Source of the DNA: Suillus spraguei | Taxonomy: Eukaryota; Basidiomycota; Agaricomycetes; Boletales; Suillaceae | Assembly (NCBI GenBank): GCA_016800925.1 | Contig: JABCPU010000365.1 | Location: forward strand, 1-64,000 | Length of the DNA stretch: 64,000 bases | Direction: 5' to 3' | Shown: piece after piece, positions 1-10,102 of the stretch | Numbering within the stretch: the first letter of the stretch is position 1 | How the letters are laid out: each line of letters starts with the position of its first letter | Notes under the pieces: model-generated | The model's database searches: none | What the model saw: the letters and a program-made list of their open reading frames with translations, nothing else | Told to the model about the DNA's origin: nothing | Position numbers and translations under genes: made by a program

Positions 1-160
1 GGGAGACAGGGTTACTATGGCTCAAGATTCAGGTGGAGTTCCGTTGTCTGCAAAGGGTGTTGTTGTTGGGTTGAATACAAAGTCGATGGGTGTTGTGTGG
101 GATGTGTCATTTATGTCCTGGGGACAGGTAAGGTGGAACGCTTCTACAGCTGTTAACTAG
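1..160 (+). pseudogene. XRN1-like 5'-3' exoribonuclease fragment (C-terminal SH3-like part)
   Basis: The frame starting at base 2 is open to a TAG at 158-160 and reads GDRVTMAQDSGGVPLS followed by KGVVVGLNTKSMGVVWDV. This matches, from memory, the conserved stretch in the SH3-like region near the C terminus of fungal XRN1, the cytoplasmic 5'-3' exonuclease of mRNA decay. The similarity ends after FMS at about base 115, where homologues continue into another conserved segment that is absent here. The gene is cut by the window edge, so upstream exons cannot be seen. The downstream sequence turns directly into a short tandem repeat, which suggests a truncated copy. An alternative is an unannotated intron after base 126 (a GTAAGG follows a CAG). 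Identification is moderate because only about 40 residues support it. Confidence 0.5.
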
Positions 161-194
161 GTGCACGGGCGTGAAGATCTAGTTTGATAGACTC

Positions 195-445
195 ATAAAA
201 TTTGCCCACCATTCATAGTATGTCGATCCTCCTTCAGGCTCGAGCCATGCTGGTTCAATTATGCGCAGGTTGTGAGTGTGTCAACCCTCCTTCCAGCTTG
301 ATCCATGCTAATTGAAGGCCTTGCCCACTGTTTGCAGGTTGTTAAGTGTGTTGATTCTTCAAGCTCGAGCCCGTACTGATCGAAGTTATCGCCCCCTGTT
401 TTGCAGGATGTGAGTGTCTCGATCCTCCTTCAAGCTCGAGCATTT
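195..445. repeat. Degenerate tandem repeat, about 60-70 base unit, four copies
   Basis: Four successive units share the core TCGATCCTCCTTCAAGCTCG or a close variant, followed by a CATGCTGATCGAA-like segment. The cores lie near 221, 281, 350 and 419. Most units also carry a TTGCAGGTTGTGAGTGTGT-like stretch that looks like an intron acceptor next to a donor. The array sits just downstream of the XRN1-like fragment. Confidence 0.65.
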
Positions 446-1030
446 CTGATATCCCTTCCTTCGCCTGTTCAGTACCTTCACGGCTCTCAAGTTCCGGTAA
501 GAAATAGTGTGATCAATGGAGACGTGTCAAGCACATTTGAATCTTCTGTAATGCTCATGCATCACATAGAACATCTCTTAAACGCGTCTCCCAAGGGTCT
601 CTTTGCTCTCTCGCAATCAGTAACAACCCTGATGCGCCTCATGGTCTTGGCTTCATCGAGCCTGTAATGGCAAGCTCGTCGACGAAGTTGAGACGCTGCG
701 CAGGCCAATGCAGACCGCACACGATGCATGATAGTGTGTCATACTTGGTGAAGTGAACACTTGTCTAGTGCTTTACAAGGAGCAGGGGAATTTACTTTTA
801 TTAACTCCCACTTTTGTGATGGTATTCTACGCAAGTTACCGTTTTGAAGTAAATTTCAAGGAAACTATTCAGGGAATGTTTTCGTTAATATCAGTGTTGA
901 CACTGTTGAGATGCAAGATTTCCCAAGGGTGCTTAATTTTTTATTAAACTCAGATCATCAAACTTATCAGCAAAAGATTTCGACGGTCTTCTTCAGTCAA
1001 GTCCACCTTGAGAGTCCTCAATCATACAAA
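446..1030. other. No recognisable gene; upstream region of the GMP synthase copy
   Basis: A short plus-strand frame covers 401-667, but it begins inside the tandem repeat and resembles nothing I know. The rest is stop-rich. Bases just before the ATG at 1031 are presumably the promoter and leader of the GMP synthase gene. No clear TATA box or other site can be supported. Confidence 0.4.
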
Positions 1031-3152
1031 ATGGCCGAAATACACGATCAGTTTGATACCATCCTTATTCTTGACTTTGGTTCCCAGGTTCGGGATTTGT
1101 GTTCTAGCTCACATCGTCTCATATATTGATCATCAGTGTCGGTTTAGTACAGTCATCTCATAACAAGAAGATGTCGTGAATTGAACGTATATGCTGAACT
1201 TATGCCGTGTACATCGAAGCTAGCAGATCTCAAGTTCAAACCCAAAGGTTCGCTCGTGTGATGCAGCGGGAAACGCGTTCTGACGCAAAATTCCAGGGAT
1301 CATCCTTTCCGGATCTCCATACTCTGTGTACGACGACGATGCACCTCACGCGGACCCTGGTATCTACACTCTGGGTGTTCCTATCCTTGGTATCCATTAT
1401 GGCCTCCAGGTCTGGTTTTCTCAAGCATCATGGTGGACACTAACTCACGCAGGATCCAGGAGCTCTGCTGTAATTATAAGGGACAGGTAGCAAAATGCGA
1501 TCATCGCTAATATGGGCTTGCAGAGGTTCAGATTAGCAGGTCCAGTGGATCTGGAAACTCCGTCGATGCCCTGTTCGAAGACTCGGCATCAGATGCAAGT
1601 GCGTGTTTTTCGTTTCATCTGTCACAAGCCAAGTTGACTTGCAATAAGGTCTGGATGTCACATGGAGATCAACTGTCTGTTATGCCTCCTGACTTCCATG
1701 TCATCTGATGGACGAACACCGCTCCCTATGCCGCCATCGCACATAACTCCAAGTTGATTTATGGCATTCAGTTCCATCCAGAGGTGACACATTCACCGCA
1801 GGGAAGGCAGCTCATTGGTCGATTTGTGTTGAATATATGCCAATGCCGACCAAACTGGACAATGGTGAAGTAATCACGGTGCTACGTTTATTGTCATGTT
1901 CACAGTGATTGCAGGAGGAATTTATTGGCAAGGAAATCATTCGCATCCGAGAGATATGTGGCCCGAAAGGACGTGTGATCGGCGCAGTCAGCGGAGGCGT
2001 CGACAGCACTGTTGCAGCCAAGTTAATGCATGAAGCAATCGGCGACAGGTGCGCCCCTACGTTCTTTTCGTGACTTGTATCTTACTCACATACCAGATTC
2101 CATGCAATCATGGTGGACAACGGCGTGCTTCGTCTGAACGAAGCACAACAAGTCAACGACATGATGAATAAAGATCTTGGCATCAACCTGACCATGGTGG
2201 ATGCCTCTTGAGCTCTTCCTCTCCCGACTTCATGGTGTCGAAGATCCGGAGCAGAAACGTAAGATTATTGGGAACACGTTCATCAACGTTTTTTTCGAGA
2301 CAGAAGCGTCGAAGATCGAGGAAGCTCCCGAGAAGGAAGAGAATGGAGCAGAGGCAAAGGGGAAGATTGAATGGCTGTTGCAAGGAACGCTATACCCAGA
2401 TGTCATCGAGAGCATCAGCTTTAAGGGCCCTAGTGCAACCATAAAGACACATCACAATGTCGGTGGGCTTCTCAAGGACATGAAGTTGAAGTTGATTGAA
2501 CCCCTGCGCGAGCTCTTCAAAGGTTCGACTAGTGGAATCCCATATTATTGATTACACTGACCGTTCTACGTAGATGAAGTCCGTGCACTTGGGAGACTCC
2601 TGTCAATACCAGCACCTCTGGTTCAACGTCATCCTTTCCCAGGTCCTGGTCTGGCCATTCGTTGGGTCCAGTCACATGCGAACAGGTGAAGATCCTGCAA
2701 CAAGCGGATCATATTCATATTTATATCGAGGAGATCCGCAAGGCGAACCTCTACAATCAAATTAGCCAGGCCATGACCATCTTGCTTCCGGTGAAAGCTG
2801 TAGGCATGATGGGTGACAAGCGCACATACGAGCAGGTTTGGAGGACGACACACACTCTTTTACTGCCTTAACATATTTCACAGGTAATTGCTCTGAGGGC
2901 GGTGACGTCGGAAGACTTCATGACTGCCGATTGGTATGTTTTGTCTTACTTTTTAGTCCTGTTTGATGCTAATTTGATTTTCAAGGTATGCGTTCCCTCC
3001 CGAAGTCTTGCGTCGGATATCGTCTAACGAAGTAAGTGGGATCAATCGTGTCACTTATGATATATCTTCGAAGCCCCCTGCTGTAAGTCCTGTCATTTTG
3101 TCTCATCCGAGTTAAGGTTGATTTCATTTTTTAGACTGTGGAATGGCTATGA
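1031..3152 (+). pseudogene. GMP synthase (glutamine-hydrolysing), broken copy
   Basis: GMP synthase converts XMP to GMP in purine synthesis, using an N-terminal glutamine amidotransferase and a C-terminal ATP-pyrophosphatase. The start at 1031 reads MAEIHDQFDTILILDFGSQ, as in the family. Short GT-AG introns can be placed throughout. The P-loop [13 protein letters not shown] (about 1989-2028), the [11 protein letters not shown] motif (about 2630) and the usual C terminus ending VEWL at 3152 are present. Lesions: the amidotransferase nucleophile in GICYG is replaced by histidine (CAT at 1395-1397); in-frame stops TAA 1508-1510 and TGA 1706-1708; a one-base insertion at about 2208; a one-base loss at about 2663. 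The histidine change and the two stops are not homopolymer errors, so I read this as a pseudogene. An intact copy should exist elsewhere because the enzyme is normally essential for growth without guanine. Confidence 0.9.
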
Positions 3153-3408
3153 TTGTTGACGACGCAGCGTGAACACGGAAAACAATACATAGAATATAAT
3201 GTTCAGTATACGTAATTACATAAAGTAGAAAGTATGCCGACAATAAGACTGTTTGCCTTTGTTGCGAGCCACAACTTGGACTCTTTTGATATGACAACTA
3301 TAACGACCACAAGGTTGATGGGGCGTCTAAGCCTTTAAATATTTTACAGATAGTCAATTCCGTGTAGTCCAACAGCTTTCTGCAGCTTCATCAGCATCCA
3401 AGGACTTC
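3153..3408. other. Intergenic spacer between GMP synthase copy and next gene
   Basis: About 250 bases with no open frame on either strand. It probably holds the 3' end of the GMP synthase transcript and the promoter of the next plus-strand gene. No specific site is supported. Confidence 0.4.
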
Positions 3409-5610
3409 ATGAGTTCTCGTCCACAGACTGCCGTCGCCGACAACGCGAAGATTTTCCCGGTCTTTGCAACCAGGCTCGCATCAAAAGACGTCAACGAGTA
3501 TATAAACACTGCCAATAAGCTGAAGAACTGGTTGGGTTCTGAGAAAGCGTACTATCCTGACGCTCTACGTAATGTAAGTGTTAGAATTCTTGATCGGCTT
3601 GACAGAAGCAAGACTCAATAACTACTTTTGACCCCTAACACCAGATCGTTTTGCTCTTCGAGGTGTGTAGATGTATCGCTTTCTGCTCTATTTTTTCATC
3701 TTGTACTGGACAGATTGCCCACCAGACCTTTACGACAAGGTTTTCCATATAGAATTGTCAGCAGTGGCCGCGATGGACATATATCAGGCCTTAATTCGCG
3801 CCGTGATTCCTTTCTTGCCGCTTTTCACTGAGGAGGACCTGCAATATACGTGTTGATTCTCACCAAGTATTCGGCTGTTTGTCAATTTTGTCACGTAGTC
3901 CGACTCCACGACTTGATCCAAAGTTCCTCTCGGGTTTCGGCTAGAATCACATATCCTGTCCGAGCTGAAGGCGAAGCCACGGCTCAAGAATACAAGTACG
4001 CAGGCATTGATTAAACCTGAACATCAATGTCATGATCTTGTTTTGGGACACTACCTCAGTAATCACAATTGCCTGGGATGCGACTCCAAGCGCAAACCTA
4101 ATGTTTCCTAGTACTATTCTTAATACTACGCAAGCGGAGCCTTCAGTTCAATCACCTGTAAGGTGTGCACGCGCTGTTTATTCATGGTTTGACATATAAA
4201 TTCATAGATTACAATGCACATTTTGACCACATCTATACCCTGCTCAGATATTCGCATGGACACCTCGACCAGTGCCTCTATCCAGAAACCCCTTCCAAAA
4301 CTGCAGCCAAAGCGCCAATCTCTGACATCTTCACTATCTGAGCACCTCAGACACCGTGACCTCGAATGGTTTAAGGCGCATCATCAGCCTGCAGCTTCTC
4401 CTGACTCAAAGCCTTTAAGTCCTGCTGCTCCCGGGCCACCCAGTGCGCCTAATGTTTCAAATGATGTGACGGGACCACCTGCAGAGAAAATACGACCATC
4501 TCGCATGCCAGGAAGGATACCTCTACGACCGGCATCTACTGAACCGACTACAGTAAACGAGCCTGCAGCTCCTGCGAATGCCGTTGATCTGCCGAGTACC
4601 TCGTCTTTTACTGAGATTTCGGTGCCTACAGATGCTAAAGAACTCAACCAAGAGGAAATCGTACCCACTATGGTTGATGTTGTTATGAACGACTCTCAAA
4701 GGCAACATGTGCCTCAAGGTTCAGAAACACTTCTCTTGGATACACCAGGAGATGTTGTCCCCAAGCTCACGACGCCGCCAGAACCAAATACGGATTCCCT
4801 AGCCCCAAGTCAGCCACCTGCAATATCCTCAGATGCAGGTGCAGGAAACCACGGAGACGAAATATTGTTGTCTCCAGTAGATAATACCCCTTCGCAAGCC
4901 GCCTGTGCGAGATTTGGAGGGAGATGGCCGTGATGATGTTTAGGCAAGGACTCGAGTCACCTCCCGGGACAATCAACCTTACTTTCAATCTCGATCATAC
5001 ACTCTATCTCCAAATTGCTCGGTGGGCTAAGCGTAAATCATCACCAACGTATGTGTCATTTTCTCGCCTTTATCTACTTATTCAGCGGTTTACAGAGATT
5101 TGGAACAAAGTGTTTGTGTATCATTCGCTTGCTATCATCTCCCCAGTCTTTTGCCCAATCCACCAGAAGATGATCAAGCGATTCCGTTTGAGCAACTTAC
5201 GATGCATTCGCAATGTTCGTGGCCCATATCTGGAGACCTTTCATTGCAGACAAAGCGGGATGGGAGGGATTTTATCATTCCACTAGCTCCACCTATTTTT
5301 GTGAGTGTCATCGCATAGTGTACTTGCAAACTACACTGAAGCCGGAATGACCGTTTGACAGGTTACTCCAGACAATTGTGTCGATATCTCCGCATTTATC
5401 AGAAGCGGAGAAAATGCCTTTTCGGTGGTCCAACAGAGCGACATGTCAGACTACATGTTTATTCTCCACGCCCACCATCCCACGCCTGTGCAACTCAGCC
5501 ATCTTGCTTCTTACAGAAAGAGACATGAGGAGTGGGTGAAGATCACGCGTGCTTTTTGCACATCTGAACCAACGGAATCGTTATGGAAGCGATCGCAGTC
5601 GCGGTCGTGA
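3409..5610 (+). CDS. Uncharacterised fungal protein, multi-exon, probably damaged
   Basis: I do not recognise the family. The start at 3409 reads MSSRPQTAVADNAKIFPVFA, with a plausible donor (GTAAGTG) at about 3573. Later exons encode a helical stretch near 3750-3850 (AVAAMDIYQALIRAVIPFLP), then a long Pro/Ser/Thr-rich, probably disordered stretch (4214-4930) without stops for over 230 codons. The last exons (about 5370-5610) encode VTPDNCVDISAFIRSGENAF, QQSDMSDYMFILHAHHPTP and a basic tail ending at the TGA at 5610. The C-terminal part has the look of a conserved fold, the middle does not. Frames change several times without clear introns around 3720-4210 and 4920-5290, so it may be a pseudogene. 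The order of exons on the plus strand is consistent with one gene. Confidence 0.5.
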
Positions 5611-6248
5611 AGGATTCGTCATAATTAATATTCTTGTAATCAACCCCTCGAGCTTCGCAGTCCCGTTATGTCTGTAGTACTTGTGCATTTCTGGTCAGCT
5701 TATATTCTGTAGCATAGTCGGCCAATTAAATGTGTTTTCCATCGGAAGCTTACAAAGTGTGGCGCTACGATGCATGATGCATTTGGTGAATGACACGATT
5801 TGTCTTTTTGGAGGGATTCTTCAAGTTGCCAATAGGTCGAGATGCGATAATTACATAAAATGCTGCATCGTGGATAGTTGGCGCAGCATTATATACGGCA
5901 CTGTGGCAATAGGCGGTCACCCCCATCATGAGTCTTCCATAAGCTCGGGACCAGCCTGGCTTATACCACCACATCACCCTCAAAGACGTACGTCATAATT
6001 CATGCATCGTGCCTTGGAAGCGCAGTTACTAGTGCTAGTTACAGACTTACAATACTCACTCCGGCGTAATGGTACATCCTGCCTCGGACTCGCTGCAAAG
6101 ACCCATCGAATGATCAAGTTGAACTCTGGTATGCCTCTCATAAATCATTTTCAGACTTTCATATTACACAAACCTTTTGCAGCTCGTCACGGTACCAGGC
6201 CATCATACAAGCGTTCGATGATTTCATTGAATCATATATTTATATATA
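5611..6248. other. No supported gene; possible remnant exons
   Basis: Short plus-strand pieces such as VMVHPASDSLQRPIE (about 6070-6110) and SSRYQAIIQAFDDFIES (about 6182-6231) look protein-like, and a GTATGCC...TTGCAG intron can be drawn between about 6128 and 6180. They could be the 5' exons of the fragment at 6249-6491, but stops interrupt every joined reading. Confidence 0.3.
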
Positions 6249-6491
6249 GGCCTCTGGAAGGCTCCCGTAAGCAGAGTTCAGACTCTGGAATCTTTCCAGA
6301 AGAATTTTGCTTCTTTTGACAATCGCGAGGCCCACGTTCTGAGCTTCGCGCCGTACTTCAAGCCCTCAGCCCGCAGGATTCTGGCTCGATTAGTAAATAA
6401 GCATCCAGCCATTCGCCTCCGATGGTTGAGAGCTTCGCAGCATGTCTCAGGGTCTGGCTCGATTGCCATTCGCGAGCTAGTACGTCCCTGA
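6249..6491 (+). pseudogene. Uncharacterised exon fragment upstream of the MFS gene
   Basis: An open stretch of about 80 codons reads LWKAPVSRVQTLESFQKNF and later EAHVLSFAPYFKPSARRILA, ending ...SIAIREL before a GTACGT donor at about 6480. A matching acceptor (TTTTTTCAG) lies at 6547-6555, and the following sequence DNVTTSAPLHEYS can be read on to a stop at about 6594. This overlaps the proposed MFS start in another frame. I do not recognise the family. The residue composition looks like a soluble helical protein. It could be the 3' end of a separate gene that runs into the transporter. Confidence 0.35.
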
Positions 6492-6558
6492 CCTATCTCA
6501 CTATAATACTGCGACATAGTCTGCAACGTTTCAATGTTGTCTGCATTTTTTCAGGACA

Positions 6559-8502
6559 ATGTCACCACTTCTGCCCCTCTCCACGAATATTCATGAACCC
6601 CAAAGGCTTTCTCTTGCCCGCAAACTCATTTTGTTAGTCATGTTCTGTCTTACTCAATTTATAGATTACCTTGAGTATGTCGGCTCTCTTATCTGCGATT
6701 CCTGCACTTGGGGCATCCATGGGTATGACTGAAATTCAATCCACTTGGGTGTTTAGTGGGTTCCGATTAACTTTTTCATCATTCCTACTTATCGTGCGTG
6801 TCCATCCCGTAAAGTCCCGATTTGCACTTCAATGCATAGTTTTAGAGTGGCCGTCTCAGTGACGTATACAACCCAAGTTAGTACTGTGCTGCCTAGCATA
6901 CCTGACGTACATGCTAATCTAATGGTTCATAGAAACTGTATTCATTGGAGGAGTGTCCACTCTTGGTATCCTCTCGTTGTGCGCAGGATTCGTTTACACC
7001 ACAGTTCCTATCCTTGTTCTGAGAGCAATCACTGGAATAGGTGATCATTCTCGCTGGTGTGTTGGTTCTGACTGATGAAGGTTACTTCTTAGCTTCTGCG
7101 ATGACGATTCCCTCTGCTCTAAAACTATTGGTCAAGGTATTTCCAGATCCACTCGAACAGGCTCGGGCAGTATGGTTCTTTGCAGGCTGTGGTGCGGTGG
7201 CCAACAGTGAGCATCCCGCATATCGTAAGACAACCCTCATAGTTCCTTTACATAGTGGGCGGTCTTGTGGTCGGTGCAATGTTCGTTCAATGGGTGTCTT
7301 ACCATTGGGTCTTCTGGTTTGTGGCATGCGCGGCTTTTCCAGTGGCCCTGATTTGTATTTTCATGATACCGTCACAAATCGGAGAGACTGCAGGCAGTCG
7401 TAAGCCTAAAGGGGCAAAATGGAAGTCCCTTGATTTGGTCGGCATAGGCGTCTTGACTGGTATAAATCTTTCAGCATACTTTTCTTTGTGTCGCTTACGA
7501 ACTTTGATAGTTTCCTTCATCTTGTTGATTTTCGCCGTGACATCCGGTTCCACTGATGGTTGGAAATCCCCGGTTGTATTGATTCTCCTGATCATTTCAA
7601 TTATAATGATAGCTGGGTTTTTCTACTGGAAAACACTTTTGCCTGCGGACCGAGCTGCCATGTATGTCAACGGAAATCTTAGCATCAATCACCGGCTGAT
7701 CTTGTACCAGACCACCACGGACATGGTTCTACAACAACTTCTCTGTTCTGTTCGCCACTGCACTTTTGCCATCCTTTTGGTGGAGTGGTGGTTATGTTTA
7801 TTTTTAGTATCATGTGGCAAACCGTGTTTCATTGGTCAGTGATGTCGACAGCCGTTCACATGTAAGGTATTCGCTGTCACTTCATATCGCCAACCATCAA
7901 GATTCTTTGTTTCCTAGGTTGCCACTCGGTATCATAGCCTTTGCTGCGAGCTGCACTGGATCACTCTCTCGTATCTACAGTCCGAAGTGGATTATCCTTA
8001 CTGGTCTACCATTGTGCATGGTCGCCACCTTACTGCTGGCGCTCGGTGGGGGAAAGCCCGAAAACTATTGGCCATTTGTATTCCCAGCATTTGTACTTGG
8101 CAGCGCCGGAGTCATGGTTGCTTTCTCACATACGAAGTAAGTTTCAAATGATAGCAGTTTTCCGAGCACGGTTTACTTGCTTCATAGTATCGCTATTTCC
8201 AAGCTGCGCCTTCATCCATGTCCGGCACAGTTGGTGCTATGTTTAACGGCGCGCTTCAATTTGGATCCGCAATTGGTCTTGCTGCTATAACCTCGATAGA
8301 GACCTCCGTGGAGGCTACTCATGGAGGTTCGCATGAGTACACGGGAAGAGCTGCGTCGTTTTGGTTCATCCTTGGGATTGTTACTCTTCAATTCATTTTG
8401 ATATCAATATTTTACGACCACAGTACGGACCACAAACCCCGACCCCGGGCCTATGCAGCATTCTACGCCACACAGTACAACGGGCTGTGGCGAAAAACTT
8501 AA
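6559..8502 (+). pseudogene. MFS transporter, DHA2 (14-helix drug:H+ antiporter) type, frameshifted
   Basis: This is a plasma-membrane or vacuolar proton antiporter of the major facilitator superfamily, closest in style to fungal aminotriazole/drug-resistance permeases. The ATG at 6559 begins MSPLLPLSTNIHEPQ, followed by a first helix LILLVMFCLTQFIDYL, then ALLSAIPALGASMGMTE, STWVFSGFRLTFSSFLLI, an SGRLSDVYNPK loop (the motif A region), and further helices to a TAA at 8500-8502. Introns of about 50-60 bases are clear, for example 6791-6850 and 7204-7254. Three one-base frameshifts interrupt it: about 6675, about 7787 (GGTGGT tract) and about 8195. Otherwise length (about 550 residues) and topology fit the family. 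I infer a recent pseudogene or assembly errors. Substrate cannot be predicted. Confidence 0.85.
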
Positions 8503-8860
8503 CGATAGTAGGAATATAACCACCACGACTGAAGTCAACTAAGGTGTACATTTCTTCAGACAACTTGCCAAGACATGTTATCACTACACACTACTACTTT
8601 CTCAGGTTTGGGGAAAACTTCACTCATAGTGTATTTGTATGCATGACGATCTTGACCGCAAATAGAGACTTGACGATTCTAAATTCCTACTTATATATGC
8701 CAGCCAACGCTAAAACCATGCTGCCGACACCCGGTAATATTGCGCCATCGATGCGCCATCGATCCCGAAGATTCCTGATAAGTGTCGAGCTCGTACCTCG
8801 ACCCCTGATAACCCAACACTAGAACGACTGTAGGGCATAGTTAATTGACGATATGAAATA
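8503..8860. other. Spacer between convergent MFS and coiled-coil genes
   Basis: No coding frame is convincing. Both neighbours end here, so this should hold their two 3' ends. A short AT-rich TTATATATGCC lies near 8690. No terminator motif is claimed. Confidence 0.35.
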
Positions 8861-9858
8861 TCAGCCCTCTAAGGCTGCAAGCCTCGCGCGAAGTTGCTCA
8901 ATTTCGGCGTCCTAGTGAAATAGTACCATCAACAAACGAAGACCATGTTTGCTGAGAATAACCCACTTTTGCTTGGCGAACTCGCTCGATTTCGGCTTTC
9001 TGTTGCTCGATTTCGACCTCAAACTCCATGCGCAATTTGTGTCGATTCTGCAACAACAAGTACCATCAAGAAATGGAGACCATATTAGCTGAGAATAGCC
9101 CACCTTTGCCTCTTTGGCTTCGTGATGGGACTTTACCTGCTCAAGCGTCCCCAACATCTTTTGCCACTCAGACTGATAAGCAGCACATACAGCCTCGATA
9201 TCCTTAGTTGGCGATCCTAATGCGACCCCGCGATAACGACCACGTGCATGATGGTTTCCACACTCCGAGTCTTGATCACTAGGGAACAGCTCTTTCAAGC
9301 TGCCCCACACTGTGCTCGAAAACCAATAGCATTGGTTTTCATATAGTTGGTATGCCGGGGCCTGGCGGTGTACCAAAGACAGGACAGTGGACACTTGAAG
9401 TGCCGAGGGCGCAGAAGATGTAGGAAAGTCAAAGCTACAAAGCTTGCTGTTGGTGTATATCTGACTTGAAGTTGTGGCACTGCATCGCGGGGGGAACCAT
9501 AAATAGATACAGAGTTGTATGCGTTGGTGTCGGATGATGAGGGATAGACTAATTCAGATGATTGTTTGAAGGAACAGCCTTGTCTTTGCACGGCACGGTC
9601 TGCAGACACTACAGCCTGAGCAGAGCAGCCATCAATTCAATGTCTGAAAAAAAATAACAGGAACTCGTGTTCGGGATGACTACCACATTTGTGATATTCC
9701 ATGCGTGCCAGCACACATTTTGCATACAGATTACCCTGGGTTTCATCCCAAGAATCTGCCATCGAGGAACACCAACTCAGGACTGACGCACTATTGATAT
9801 CAGGCCCATTTGGACAGTGAAACTTTAAAGCTGGAAATCCAGGAGGAGGCTCTGACAT
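8861..9858 (-). CDS. Uncharacterised protein with C-terminal coiled coil; homologous introns
   Basis: Read on the minus strand the gene starts at ATG 9858-9856 (MSEPPPGFPALKFHCPNGPD), continues through SWDETQGNLYAKCVLARMEY, then AVQRQGCSFKQSSELVYPSS, a central exon (RGVALGSPTKDIEAVCAAYQ, EWQKMLGTLEQVKSHHEAKE) and ends with heptad-like Glu/Gln/Ala-rich exons (EFEVEIEQQKAEIERVRQAK, DAEIEQLRARLAALEG) at a TGA at 8863-8861. The last two introns, 9048-9103 and 8912-8966, are clearly related in sequence. The join between the first exon (ending at about 9680) and AVVSADRAV is not clean: no intron gives a continuous frame, so one small lesion is likely. Function is unknown. I recall comparable proteins as recurrent uncharacterised families in mushroom genomes, unverified here. 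The start is only 1 base from a plus-strand ATG at 9857 that I do not accept as a gene. Confidence 0.65.
8912..8966 (-). other. Intron, second of two homologous introns
   Basis: Minus-strand intron beginning GTGGGTTATTCTCAGCAAAC and ending TTTCACTAG. It separates the coiled-coil exon ending RQAK from the final exon starting DAEIEQLRARL. It is a near copy of the upstream intron 9048-9103. Confidence 0.8.
9048..9103 (-). other. Intron, first of two homologous introns
   Basis: Minus-strand intron beginning GTGGGCTATTCTCAGCTAAT and ending TTGTTGCAG. It separates the exon ending EAKEAK from the coiled-coil exon. Its first 45 bases match the next intron (8912-8966) at 39 positions by eye. Confidence 0.8.
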
Positions 9859-10102
9859 GAATACACGACGAAAGGAGGATAGACAATGGCTAATCCAGGA
9901 ACGATTTCTTCGGTCTTGTTTTAAGAACATTATAGATTGTCAAGGGTTTGAACACGTTGCTCCAAGGAGAGGCATCATGGTCGAGTCAATTGAAGATGTA
10001 CACAGCTGCGAGCGGCCCGGCTTGCCGCTGGGTGCCAGGCCTGTGAGTTTGCAACCTGTTCGTCAGACAAAAGCTCACATACAACTTAACCTTCCATAAC
10101 CG

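Noticed and set aside
9857..10099. Plus-strand ORF of 80 codons starting at 9857
   Set aside because: It overlaps the start of the minus-strand coiled-coil gene, has no recognisable content, and is at best a leader of the Tao3 fragment.
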